Source: an uncultured Bacillota bacterium (GTDB lineage Bacteria > Bacillota > Clostridia > Peptostreptococcales > Anaerovoracaceae). From it: a stretch of 50,692 nucleotides of DNA. Positions 7,592 through 15,624 of this stretch are shown here, in pieces. Under the pieces are notes generated by a model. It did not search any database, had not been told where the DNA came from, and saw only the letters and a program-made list of their open reading frames with translations. Where the stretch lies: contig CAKMKG010000020.1 in the NCBI GenBank assembly GCA_927441425.1, positions 1-50,692 of the forward strand. The letters run 5' to 3'. Made by a program: the position numbers and the translations under genes. Position 1 is the first letter of the stretch. Each line of letters opens with the position of its first letter.

Positions 7592-9148
7592 GTGGCGAAC
7601 ATATTGCTGGAAATGAAGAATATCACCAAGACCTTTCCTGGCGTCAAAGCGCTGGACAATGTTAACTTGGCAGTGGAAGAGGGTGAGATTCACGCATTGG
7701 TTGGAGAAAACGGGGCGGGAAAGTCAACCCTCATGAACATACTAAGCGGAATCTACCCTTACGGAAGCTATGATGGCGACATTGTTTATAATGGTGAAAT
7801 CTGTACGTATAAAAATATCAAAGACAGCGAACGGCAGGGCATCGTTATCATTCATCAAGAGCTGGCCCTGGTACCCTATCTGACCATTGCGGAAAATATG
7901 TTTCTTGGAAATGAGAACGGAAAAAAATTTGCCATTGACTGGGATAAAACCTATGCAAAAGCTGACGAACTACTTCGAACGGTGGGATTGAAGGAGAGCA
8001 GCCATACCCTGATCAAGGATATTGGGGTCGGGAAGCAGCAGATGGTGGAAATCGCAAAGGCCCTCGGCAAAAATGTAAAACTTTTAATTCTTGACGAACC
8101 CACCGCATCTCTGAACGAAAATGACAGCAGGCACTTGCTGGATCTATTGCTGGAATTTAAAAAGAACGGCCTGACCTCGATTATGATCTCCCATAAACTC
8201 AACGAGATTTCTTATGTGGCGGATAAGATCACCATCCTTCGAGATGGGGCTACCATAGAAACACTGGTGAAAGGTCAGGACAGTATAGAGGAAAGCCGTA
8301 TCGTAAAAGGCATGGTAGGCCGTGAGATCACAGACCGTTATCCTAAAAGAGTACCCCAAATTGGTGAGATAACCATGGAAGTCAAAGATTGGACCGTCTA
8401 TCATCCCCTGTTCTCAGAACGCAAGGTTTGCGACAAAGTGAATCTAAACGTCAAAAAAGGCGAGGTTATTGGAATTTGCGGACTTATGGGTGCAGGCCGA
8501 ACAGAACTGGCCATGAGCATCTTCGGAAAAAGCTATGGATCAAATATCAGCGGAACGTTGGAAATCAATGGAAAAGAAGTAAAACTCAACAGTGTAAGGC
8601 AAGCCATTAATGCAAAAATTGCTTATGTTACGGAAGACCGGAAAGGTGACGGGCTCATTCTTTCCAATCCGATTTACGTGAACAACTCAATGGCAAAGAT
8701 GGATAAAGTCAGCAGCCATAACGTAATAGACAAAGACAAAGAGCTTCTGGTTGCGAACGAATATAAAGAAAAACTGAATACGAAGTGTCCAAACGTATTA
8801 CAAAACGTAGAAAATCTATCCGGCGGGAACCAGCAAAAGGTGCTTCTCGGCAAATGGATGTTTGCAGATCCGGAGATCATGATTCTTGACGAACCTACAA
8901 GAGGAATCGATGTGGGTGCTAAATACGAAATTTATTGTATTATTAACCGGCTGGTTGCAGAAGGAAAATCCGTTGTGCTCATCAGTTCAGAGCTTACGGA
9001 GATTCTTGGAATGAGCGACCGTATCTTTGTGATGTATGAAGGCCGCATGATCGCAGAATTTAATCAGGAAGACGCTAATCAGGAAGTGATCATGTCATGC
9101 ATCATGCGTGAAAATAATAAAATGGAGAATGAAAATGCAAAGAGTTAA
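7592..9148 (+). CDS. gguA: sugar ABC transporter ATPase (two NBDs)
   Basis: A 518-residue double ATP-binding subunit of a monosaccharide importer (MmsA/GguA/XylG class), on the cytoplasmic face. The first domain has Walker [10 protein letters not shown] (about 38-46), a Q-loop near IIHQELALV, the signature region [13 protein letters not shown] and Walker [12 protein letters not shown]. The second domain has a degenerate Walker A ([10 protein letters not shown]), signature LSGGNQQKV and Walker [14 protein letters not shown] diverged second Walker A is usual in this family. It starts with GTG after a gggagga ribosome site. Its 3' end overlaps the permease gene region by 14 bases, giving translational coupling. 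Confidence 0.92.
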   Translation: MANILLEMKNITKTFPGVKALDNVNLAVEEGEIHALVGENGAGKSTLMNILSGIYPYGSYDGDIVYNGEICTYKNIKDSERQGIVIIHQELALVPYLTIAENMFLGNENGKKFAIDWDKTYAKADELLRTVGLKESSHTLIKDIGVGKQQMVEIAKALGKNVKLLILDEPTASLNENDSRHLLDLLLEFKKNGLTSIMISHKLNEISYVADKITILRDGATIETLVKGQDSIEESRIVKGMVGREITDRYPKRVPQIGEITMEVKDWTVYHPLFSERKVCDKVNLNVKKGEVIGICGLMGAGRTELAMSIFGKSYGSNISGTLEINGKEVKLNSVRQAINAKIAYVTEDRKGDGLILSNPIYVNNSMAKMDKVSSHNVIDKDKELLVANEYKEKLNTKCPNVLQNVENLSGGNQQKVLLGKWMFADPEIMILDEPTRGIDVGAKYEIYCIINRLVAEGKSVVLISSELTEILGMSDRIFVMYEGRMIAEFNQEDANQEVIMSCIMRENNKMENENAKS

Positions 9149-10304
9149 GAGCTTCCTCAAGGAGAACACCATGCTGATTGCATTGATTATAGCAATCATC
9201 CTGTTCCAGGTTCTGATTATCATGGCGGGAAAGGGTTCTCTTTTAAAACCTCAAAATGTTTCGAATATCATAGCCCAGAACAGCTACGTAGTGATTCTCG
9301 CCACAGGAATGCTGCTTTGCATTCTGACCGGCGGAAACATCGACCTTTCCGTTGGTGCCGTAGTAGCTCTTACGGGAGCGGTAGCAGCAACCCTGATCAT
9401 AGAAATGCACATGAATGTGTATATGGCCATTATCATCTGCCTCCTGGTCGGTACCGGCATCGGGGCGATACAGGCATATTGCATTGCGTACGTTGGTATA
9501 CCACCATTCATTGTTACTTTGGGAGGGATGCTGCTCTGGCGAGGCATTGCACAGGTTATTCTGCAGGGAATGACTCTGGCGCCATTCCCGGATACATATC
9601 TAAAGTATTTCACCAGCTTTCTCCCCCAGACGGACAACAACGAATTTTTACTTGCGGTAACCATGGTTGTAGCCGCAATTATAAGCATCGCTTTTATTGT
9701 GCTGGCAATCACAGGAAGAGCGAAGAAGATTAAGAAAGGCTATACTGTTCAAAGTATGCCCGTTCTTTTAACGAGACTTGCCATTATCAGTACAGTGATT
9801 CTTTACTTTGCATATTTGCTCGGCAATTACAAAGGATATCCGGTTGTGCTGATTCTGATTGCACTAATCGTTCTGGTTTATGCATACTTTACAAATAACA
9901 CAGTGCCGGGCAGATATCTTTACGCCATGGGCGGAAACGAAAAGGCAACCAGACTTTCCGGTGTAAATACCAAGAAGATGATGTTCTTTGCTTACACCAA
10001 TATGGGCTTTCTGTGTGCGGTTGCAGCACTGGTCTGCATTGCGAGGTTCAACTCCTCAGCACCGAGTCTCGGTGATGGATATGAACTTGACGCCATCGGC
10101 GCCTGCTTCATCGGCGGCGCATCTGCTTATGGAGGAACAGGAACCGTTGGAGGCTCTGTAATCGGAGCAATCTTCATGGGCGTAATGAATAACGGAATGT
10201 CCATTCTAGGCGTAGATGCCAACTGGCAGAAGGCCGTAAAAGGATTTGTTGTTGTTGCCGCAGTTGCCCTTGACGTAATTACCAAAAGAAAAGTTAAAGC
10301 ATAA
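9135..10304 (+). CDS. gguB: sugar ABC transporter permease
   Basis: A 389-residue membrane protein of the BPD_transp_2 family (MmsB/GguB/XylH) that forms the sugar channel. Many hydrophobic helices are visible, starting with [17 protein letters not shown]. The conserved [14 protein letters not shown] segment and the EAA-like [17 protein letters not shown] region are present. A poorly hydrophobic insert (residues about 195-210, [10 protein letters not shown]) is typical of the longer MmsB permeases. I chose the ATG at 9135 because ggag at 9124-9127 is seven bases upstream; a GTG at 9108 and an ATG at 9129 in the same frame are too close to that site or lack one. It overlaps the ATPase stop. 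Confidence 0.88.
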   Translation: MQRVKSFLKENTMLIALIIAIILFQVLIIMAGKGSLLKPQNVSNIIAQNSYVVILATGMLLCILTGGNIDLSVGAVVALTGAVAATLIIEMHMNVYMAIIICLLVGTGIGAIQAYCIAYVGIPPFIVTLGGMLLWRGIAQVILQGMTLAPFPDTYLKYFTSFLPQTDNNEFLLAVTMVVAAIISIAFIVLAITGRAKKIKKGYTVQSMPVLLTRLAIISTVILYFAYLLGNYKGYPVVLILIALIVLVYAYFTNNTVPGRYLYAMGGNEKATRLSGVNTKKMMFFAYTNMGFLCAVAALVCIARFNSSAPSLGDGYELDAIGACFIGGASAYGGTGTVGGSVIGAIFMGVMNNGMSILGVDANWQKAVKGFVVVAAVALDVITKRKVKA

Positions 10305-10348
10305 TCACGATGCAAAATTTACAGATCACGCGAAAGAAAGGGGAAGCC

Positions 10349-11662
10349 ATGACCGAATATTTTAATATCAAAAAAGTTCAATACGAAGGACCAAACAGCA
10401 AAAACGATTTTGCTTTCAAGTTTTACAACCCGGATCAGATCCTTCTCGGCAAAAAAATGAAGGAACATCTGCCCTTTGCAATGGCTTGGTGGCACAATCT
10501 GTGCAACGGAGGGAAAGATATCTTCGGCGATGAAACTGCGGATAAATCTTTTGGAGCAGAGACTAAGACAATGGAACATGCGAAAGCGAAGGCAGATGCA
10601 GGCTTCGAAATGATGGAAAAGCTGGGAATTGAATATTTCTGCTTCCATGATCTGGATCTGGTGGCAGAAGCGGATGATATCAAGGAAACCAACAGAAGAC
10701 TGGATGAAATTTCAGATTATATTCTTGAAAAAATGAAGACTACAGGGATCAAGTGCCTGTGGGGCACTGCCAATATGTTCAATAACTCGCGCTATATGAA
10801 CGGCGCCGGCAGCACAACTTCTGCGGATGTTTTCTGCTTTGCTGCAGCCCAGGTGAAAAAAGCTCTGGATCTGACAGTCAAGCTGGGCGGAAAAGGTTAT
10901 GTGTTCTGGGGAGGCCGTGAAGGATATGAAACGCTGCTGAACACAGACATGAAATTTGAGTTAGATAATATCGCAAATCTTATGAGTATGGCAGTGGAAT
11001 ATGGAAGAAAAATCGGTTTTAAAGGGGATTTTTACATTGAACCGAAACCAAAAGAACCAATGAAACACCAGTACGACTATGACGCCGCTACAGCAATTGG
11101 ATTCCTGAAGCAGTATGGACTGGACAAAGACTTCAAGTTGAACGTTGAAGCAAACCATGCGACCCTTGCGGGACATACCTTCCAGCATGATCTGCGTGTT
11201 TCTGCTATGAACGGAATGCTCGGCTCCATCGATGCCAATCAGGGCGACAACTTGCTTGGCTGGGATACGGACCAGTTCCCGTCAAATGTTTATGATACTA
11301 CCCTGTGCATGTATGAAGTGCTGAAGGCCGGTGGCATCACCGGAGGATTGAATTTTGATGCCAAAACCAGACGCCCGAGCTACACCAGAGAGGATATGCT
11401 GCACGCCTTTATTCTGGGGATGGACTCTTTTGCACTGGGACTTTTGAACGCGGCAAAGATCGTCGAAGACGGCAGAATTGACGACTTCGTAAAGGAAAGA
11501 TACAGTAGCTTTGAGAGTGGTATCGGTGCTGAAATCGTCGGAAAGAAAACCAAACTGGAGGATCTGGCCGCTTATGCAGAAAAACTTGGCGAACCTGCCC
11601 TTCCGGAAAGCGGTCGTCAAGAAAAGCTGGAAGCCATCCTCAATACAGTCATGTTTGGGTAA
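10349..11662 (+). CDS. xylA: xylose isomerase
   Basis: Converts D-xylose to D-xylulose in the cytosol; 437 residues, the usual class II length. Visible signatures are the substrate loop [13 protein letters not shown], the catalytic histidine in FCFHDLDL (about H100), [18 protein letters not shown] with the metal glutamate, [17 protein letters not shown] with metal and active-site residues, and IDANQGD. The start at 10349 follows an aaaggggaag ribosome site; an in-frame start at 10310 lacks one. It lies between the permease and xylB in a transcription unit for uptake, isomerisation and phosphorylation of xylose. Confidence 0.96.
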   Translation: MTEYFNIKKVQYEGPNSKNDFAFKFYNPDQILLGKKMKEHLPFAMAWWHNLCNGGKDIFGDETADKSFGAETKTMEHAKAKADAGFEMMEKLGIEYFCFHDLDLVAEADDIKETNRRLDEISDYILEKMKTTGIKCLWGTANMFNNSRYMNGAGSTTSADVFCFAAAQVKKALDLTVKLGGKGYVFWGGREGYETLLNTDMKFELDNIANLMSMAVEYGRKIGFKGDFYIEPKPKEPMKHQYDYDAATAIGFLKQYGLDKDFKLNVEANHATLAGHTFQHDLRVSAMNGMLGSIDANQGDNLLGWDTDQFPSNVYDTTLCMYEVLKAGGITGGLNFDAKTRRPSYTREDMLHAFILGMDSFALGLLNAAKIVEDGRIDDFVKERYSSFESGIGAEIVGKKTKLEDLAAYAEKLGEPALPESGRQEKLEAILNTVMFG

Positions 11663-11713
11663 AGAGACAATTTGCCATAAAATTAACCAAGACTCAATTC
11701 AGAGGGAGTATAT

Positions 11714-13177
11714 ATGCAATATATTGGAATAGATCTAGGAACCTCCTCCGTTAAATTGCTCCTCATGCAACAAGACGGGATAATATTGTCCGACCTATCA
11801 AAAGAATATCCCGTCAGTTACCCGAAACCAGGCTGGTCGGAGCAGAATCCTGAGGATTGGCTCCGCCAGACTCTTGCGGGTTTGGCAGAATTGCTTTCGT
11901 CGGAACACGCGGATAAAAGTCGTATTCGCGGAATCGGGATCGGCGGGCAGATGCATGGACTGGTAGCACTGGATCAAAATGATCAAGTCATTCGACCTGC
12001 CATTCTTTGGAATGATGGAAGAACGGAGCAGGAAACCGCGTTTCTAAACACAGAAATCGGAACGAAACAGTTGTCCGAGTATACCGGAAATATCGCCTTC
12101 GCCGGGTTTACCGCACCAAAGATTCTTTGGATGAAGAAACACGAGAAGGAGAAGTTTGAAACAATCAATAGAATCATGCTTCCCAAGGATTATCTGGTTT
12201 ACATGCTTACAGGCGCATTTACAACGGATGTTTCCGATGCGTCCGGCATGCTTCTTCTCGACGTAAAAACCCGGCGGTGGTCTAAAGAAATGCTTGCAAT
12301 TTGCGGCATTCAGGAGCAAATGCTGCCTGCGGTCCACGAGAGTTATGACATCTCCGGCTATGTAAAAACAGAGATTCTGGAATCTCTAGGGTTAGCCGGA
12401 AATATTGCCGTAGTAGCCGGAGCCGGAGATAATGCTGCAGCTGCAATCGGAACAGGAACAGTGGAAAACGGCAGCTGCAACATATCCATCGGAACCTCAG
12501 GCACCGTATTTATTGCAAGCGATACATTCCGAATCGGAGAAAACAATGCCATTCATGCCTTCGGTCATGCAAACGGAAAGTACCACCTAATGGGCTGCAT
12601 GCTCAGCGCTGCTTCCTGTTTGAAATGGTGGCAGGAGGATATTCTAAATACAGAGGATTATCAAGAGGAGCAGAAGAATATCAAGGGGTTGGGAGACAAC
12701 CCGGTATATTTTCTCCCTTACTTGATGGGGGAACGTTCCCCTCACAACGATCCCAATGTTAGAGGTGCATTCCTTGGACTTGGAATGGATACCACCAGAG
12801 CGCAAATGCTGGAAGCGGTACTGGAAGGAGTTGCCTTCGCACTGAAGGATTCTCTGGAAATTGCAAAATCCCTGGGCATTGAAATAAAAAAGACAAAGCT
12901 CTGCGGAGGAGGCGCAAGAAGCCTGATTTGGCAGGAAATCCTGGCGAATATTCTTGACTTGAACGTGGAACTTTTGGAAACCGAAGAAGGGCCGGCTCTT
13001 GGGGGTGCAATCCTCGCGGCAGTAGCCTGCGGTGAATACGCCACAGTAGAGGCGGCGGCGAAAGCCATCGTGAAAGTCAAGAAAACAATCGTTCCGAGTA
13101 AAGAAATGGTGGAGCGATATCAAAAAAAATACCAGATGTTTTGCAAACTATATCCCGCCATAAAAGGGATCCTATAA
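11714..13177 (+). CDS. xylB: xylulokinase
   Basis: Phosphorylates D-xylulose to xylulose 5-phosphate, feeding the pentose phosphate or phosphoketolase route; 487 residues. FGGY-family motifs: YIGIDLGTSSVKLLL at the N-terminus (phosphate 1), GIGGQMHGLVALD (substrate region near residue 75), RPAILWNDGRT, the second-domain motif GAGDNAAAAIGTG, and LCGGGARSLIWQ (phosphate 2/adenosine). The ribosome site is agagggag. Last gene of the xylose operon; a long hairpin terminator follows. Confidence 0.95.
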   Translation: MQYIGIDLGTSSVKLLLMQQDGIILSDLSKEYPVSYPKPGWSEQNPEDWLRQTLAGLAELLSSEHADKSRIRGIGIGGQMHGLVALDQNDQVIRPAILWNDGRTEQETAFLNTEIGTKQLSEYTGNIAFAGFTAPKILWMKKHEKEKFETINRIMLPKDYLVYMLTGAFTTDVSDASGMLLLDVKTRRWSKEMLAICGIQEQMLPAVHESYDISGYVKTEILESLGLAGNIAVVAGAGDNAAAAIGTGTVENGSCNISIGTSGTVFIASDTFRIGENNAIHAFGHANGKYHLMGCMLSAASCLKWWQEDILNTEDYQEEQKNIKGLGDNPVYFLPYLMGERSPHNDPNVRGAFLGLGMDTTRAQMLEAVLEGVAFALKDSLEIAKSLGIEIKKTKLCGGGARSLIWQEILANILDLNVELLETEEGPALGGAILAAVACGEYATVEAAAKAIVKVKKTIVPSKEMVERYQKKYQMFCKLYPAIKGIL

Positions 13178-13223
13178 AACAACAACACGAGAATCTTTTT
13201 CATTTATTCTTCCAACTCTTAAT

Positions 13224-13258
13224 AATGATCCTCAGGCCTAGCCAGCCTGAGGATCATT
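13224..13258. terminator. bidirectional terminator, xylB / cotJC 3' end
   Basis: A 14-bp perfect stem, aatgatcctcaggc paired with gcctgaggatcatt, with a short loop. It lies between the convergent xylB and the C-terminal part of cotJC and can serve both. Confidence 0.8.
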
Positions 13259-13271
13259 ATTGATGTATTGA

Positions 13272-13481
13272 CTACCTATGTCTAGGTCTATCAAATTCAG
13301 GGTTGAATGCGTAGAAATTCTTGGAATTCAGGTTATCCTGTACGACCCGAAGGGCTTCACCAAATCGCTGGAAGTGAACAATTTCCCGTGCGCGCAGGAA
13401 CTTGATCGGCTCTCTTACATCAGGATCGTCTACAAGACGAAGGATGTTGTCGTAGGTCGTTCTTGCTTTCTGCTCTGCTGC
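13272..13481 (-). CDS. cotJC: cotJC 3' part (interrupted gene)
   Basis: On the minus strand 69 codons read AAEQKARTTYDNILRLV and continue through DPDVREPIKFLRAREIVHFQRFGEALR to a TAG at 13272. This is the C-terminal third of a CotJC manganese-catalase-like coat protein, with the metal-binding AEQ and REIVHF segments. It has no start codon or ribosome site. The missing N-terminal 133 codons lie 4.8 kb away at 18275-18673 on the same strand, beyond the recombinase element. Joining the two at the shared tctgctgc gives VEDM-AAEQKA in frame, a 202-residue protein. This fragment is too well preserved to be an old pseudogene. Confidence 0.93.
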   Translation of the reverse strand, partial: AAEQKARTTYDNILRLVDDPDVREPIKFLRAREIVHFQRFGEALRVVQDNLNSKNFYAFNPEFDRPRHR

Positions 13482-13506
13482 ACCTTTATAAAGACAACTA
13501 TTTAAA
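13474..13506. repeat. left attachment site (core and inner arm)
   Basis: Core TC at 13474-13475, with shared tctgctgc at 13474-13481, followed by the inner arm at 13476-13506. Reverse-complemented, the arm matches 18236-18266 at 27 of 31 positions. The recombinase stop codon (13502-13504) lies inside the arm. Confidence 0.85.
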
Positions 13507-15058
13507 AGTCCCAGTTAATTTCAATTTGTCTTTCCCCCGTTGTGGAGTTCTTTTTACCTACACTTATATAATCAATCAGTTCTTCAACCATATCTCGTGT
13601 TAGTGCACTAATGTGAGCATATGTTTCTATCTTCTGCCGTTTGCTCGTAACATTAGACTGATCTGATTCTAAGGATACAAGGCTTTCGCGTTTTTCAGCG
13701 ATAAGTTTGTCAAGGTCGCTTCTGCTAGCTTCAAAATCCTGTGACAATTCTACAAAAACTTCTTCGGTTATAATGCCTCTTATCTTGTCTAGGTAAAGGC
13801 TTTTCAGGCCTTTGAGATACTCTTCCCTCTTTTTTTCCATGTTAGAAAGCTTCTTCCGTAGCTGTGCCTTCTTACTCTCATATTGATCTTGAATGCTTAA
13901 CTTTTGATCAAGATAATCCATATCGAGAAATCGAGAAATAAGGCTGTTTAATTCTGTAACAACTGTAGATTCTAATAGCTTAATGGATATGAAAGCTCCT
14001 GAACATGCATCTTTATTGGCATGGTTTGTGGTGCATTTCAAATAATAACGGTCTTTGGTTTTGCTTGATTGTAAAATATAACCACAATTCATACAACGTA
14101 CTTTTTTAGCAAACAATCCAACCATACCGTTTGTTGTTAAAGGCTTATAGTTCGCTTCAAGCTTTCGTTGTACTATTTCCCACAATTTAACATCAATAAT
14201 CGGCTCATGTGTGTTTTCAAACCGGATCCATTCACTCTTTGGTTTTGGTCGATTCATCTTACTCTTATAGGAGATACTACCATATTTCCCTTGTACCATG
14301 TTTCCTATATACATCTCATTATGGAGCATATCACTGATTGCGTAATACTTCCAAAGTAAGGAATTTGCATTTTGAGAGGCACTATGCTTAATCCCATGGA
14401 GTCTTTTGTATTCGGTTGGGTTAGGTATTCCTTCTGCGTTTAAAATTCTAGCGATTGAAGTCTTGCCATAACCATCAGCATATAGATTGAACACGTTACG
14501 AACAACAGATGCGGCTTCGGGATCAATTATGAGCTGCCCTTTTTTTTCGGGATTCTTACTATAGCCATAAAGGCTGAAGGCCCCGATATGAAAACCATTT
14601 TTGCGGCGAGTTGTCAGTGCACTTTTTACATTGTCCGACATATCAGATATATACCATTCATTAAATAGTGCATACATTTGCCGTTGTTTTCTATTTTCCT
14701 TGTTGTCGGTGTCCGCATTATCAACAATGCTGACAAACCGAATTCCCCAAAGAGGGAACAATCCATGGAGGTATTTTTCTACATATTCTATTTCGCGAGT
14801 GAACCGAGATTGCGTTTTGCAGAGGATGATATCAATATTTTTTTTCTCTGCATCCTTCAAAATGCGATTGAATTGGGGTCTTTTTCTATCGGCACCTGTA
14901 TAATCGTCATCATTATAGATATCATAAATATCCCAATCTTGCTCAAAAGCGTACTGTATAAGCATGGCCTTTTGATTTTGAATGCTCATACTGTCATCCT
15001 CTTTTGAATGCTTGTTTCGATCCTCTTCTGATAAGCGGCAGTATATGCCTACTTTCAT
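13502..15058 (-). CDS. large serine recombinase
   Basis: A 518-residue site-specific recombinase. The N-terminal resolvase domain starts MKVGIYCRLSEEDRNK with the nucleophile serine at about position 10, followed by RPQFNRILKDAE and CKTQSRFTRE. The middle recombinase domain contains GYGKTSIARILNAEGIPNP. A zinc ribbon follows, with Cys pairs in VRCMNCGYIL and in LKCTTNHANKDACSG. A coiled coil near KKAQLRKKLSNMEKKREEY is the usual control element for direction. I chose the ATG at 15058 because ggagg stands just before it; an in-frame ATG at 15148 would add 30 unrelated residues. It overlaps the 63-residue gene by ATGA. It lies inside cotJC, 20 bases from the left core, and should catalyse attL x attR excision. 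Confidence 0.93.
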   Translation of the reverse strand: MKVGIYCRLSEEDRNKHSKEDDSMSIQNQKAMLIQYAFEQDWDIYDIYNDDDYTGADRKRPQFNRILKDAEKKNIDIILCKTQSRFTREIEYVEKYLHGLFPLWGIRFVSIVDNADTDNKENRKQRQMYALFNEWYISDMSDNVKSALTTRRKNGFHIGAFSLYGYSKNPEKKGQLIIDPEAASVVRNVFNLYADGYGKTSIARILNAEGIPNPTEYKRLHGIKHSASQNANSLLWKYYAISDMLHNEMYIGNMVQGKYGSISYKSKMNRPKPKSEWIRFENTHEPIIDVKLWEIVQRKLEANYKPLTTNGMVGLFAKKVRCMNCGYILQSSKTKDRYYLKCTTNHANKDACSGAFISIKLLESTVVTELNSLISRFLDMDYLDQKLSIQDQYESKKAQLRKKLSNMEKKREEYLKGLKSLYLDKIRGIITEEVFVELSQDFEASRSDLDKLIAEKRESLVSLESDQSNVTSKRQKIETYAHISALTRDMVEELIDYISVGKKNSTTGERQIEINWDF

Positions 15059-15246
15059 TTTTTGTCCTCCAATCTGTATTGTTGATAGAAACAAACTTTT
15101 GTTTGCTTTCCAAGGTCCTCTCCAAAGGAGAGATTTTCTGCGCGGCAAATTATCTTTGCCATTTTTTCATTTAGTTCGGCTTTCACGATCTTTGTATTTA
15201 AATTCTTAAAATTACTTTTACAAGATACTTTAGATTCTTTGGCCAT
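15055..15246 (-). CDS. 63-residue protein, candidate recombination directionality factor
   Basis: A small basic protein (starts MAKESKVSCKSNFKNLN, ends QQYRLEDKK) whose TGA overlaps the recombinase start codon, giving strict translational coupling. The ATG at 15246 follows a ggagggga ribosome site; the ATG at 15258 in the same frame would overlap that site. I recognise no domain. Large serine integrases need a small partner protein to excise, and such partners are short, poorly conserved and often encoded beside the integrase. This is the only other candidate in the element, so a directionality role is a reasonable inference, not a demonstrated one. Confidence 0.7.
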   Translation of the reverse strand: MAKESKVSCKSNFKNLNTKIVKAELNEKMAKIICRAENLSFGEDLGKQTKVCFYQQYRLEDKK

Positions 15247-15311
15247 TATCCCCTCCATGTTCAGGGCTGATTGTAAAACCTAAAACCATTGCTTGATAAA
15301 CTTAAGTAACT

Positions 15312-15320
15312 TATAATATG
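15312..15320 (-). promoter_or_regulatory. candidate mother-cell-type -10 box for the recombinase operon
   Basis: On the minus strand CATATTATA lies about 65 bases upstream of the 63-residue gene. It fits the sigma-K -10 pattern CATAnnnTA and partly the sigma-E pattern CATACAnT. A GGAATTT 15 bp upstream resembles a sigma-E -35 weakly. No good sigma-A promoter was seen there. Tentative. Confidence 0.3.
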
Positions 15321-15382
15321 ATTCACTTCGCCAAAAAATTCCAACCATACGCTTCTTGACACGAACAGAAGAAAAGCTCCAA

Positions 15383-15411
15383 TTGACATTTTAAAATGCG
15401 TATGCTATTCT
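15383..15411 (+). promoter_or_regulatory. promoter of the ATPase gene
   Basis: TTGACA (15383-15388), 17-bp spacer and TATTCT (15406-15411), placed correctly to begin transcription just upstream of the riboswitch. Confidence 0.75.
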
Positions 15412-15435
15412 AATTTTACAATAATAAATTACATA

Positions 15436-15536
15436 CTCTGTAGAGGGAGTAACTGCCCAATTTTTGGGATTCAACGTCGTCAGTTCGGCTTATTTCACCC
15501 GGCTTTGAAAACATTAATCTGTTATGTGAGACTCTA
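15436..15536 (+). ncRNA. yybP-ykoY (Mn2+) riboswitch aptamer
   Basis: Hallmark segments appear in order: GGAGTA (15446-15451), GTCGTCA (15476-15482), CCGGCTTTG (15499-15507) and GAGAC (15528-15532). The P1 helix can form between tagag (15441-15445) and ctcta (15532-15536). This is the known manganese-sensing riboswitch class. It precedes a P-type ATPase, a common gene partner of this class (for example Lactococcus yoaB). Confidence 0.9.
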
Positions 15537-15569
15537 TATTTGCCGATTTATGGCAAGTAGAGTTTTTTT
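15531..15569 (+). terminator. riboswitch expression platform terminator
   Basis: actcta (15531-15536) pairs with tagagt (15558-15563), and ttgcc with ggcaa, followed by a seven-T run. The 5' strand of this terminator overlaps the 3' strand of aptamer P1. Mn2+ binding that stabilises P1 would therefore prevent termination: an ON switch. Confidence 0.85.
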
Positions 15570-15624
15570 ATTTGTATAAAACAATTTTGGAGAGAATAAC
15601 AACAAAATATGTTAATAGGAGAAA

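Noticed and set aside
13278..13505. Plus-strand 75-codon open frame
   Set aside because: It is the shadow of the cotJC C-terminal part on the other strand; the minus-strand reading matches CotJC well and the plus-strand one has no ribosome site.
13502..15148. Longer recombinase start at 15148
   Set aside because: The extra 30 residues do not resemble the resolvase family, overlap the 63-residue gene, and the ATG at 15058 has a proper ribosome site and a canonical MKVGIYCRLS start.
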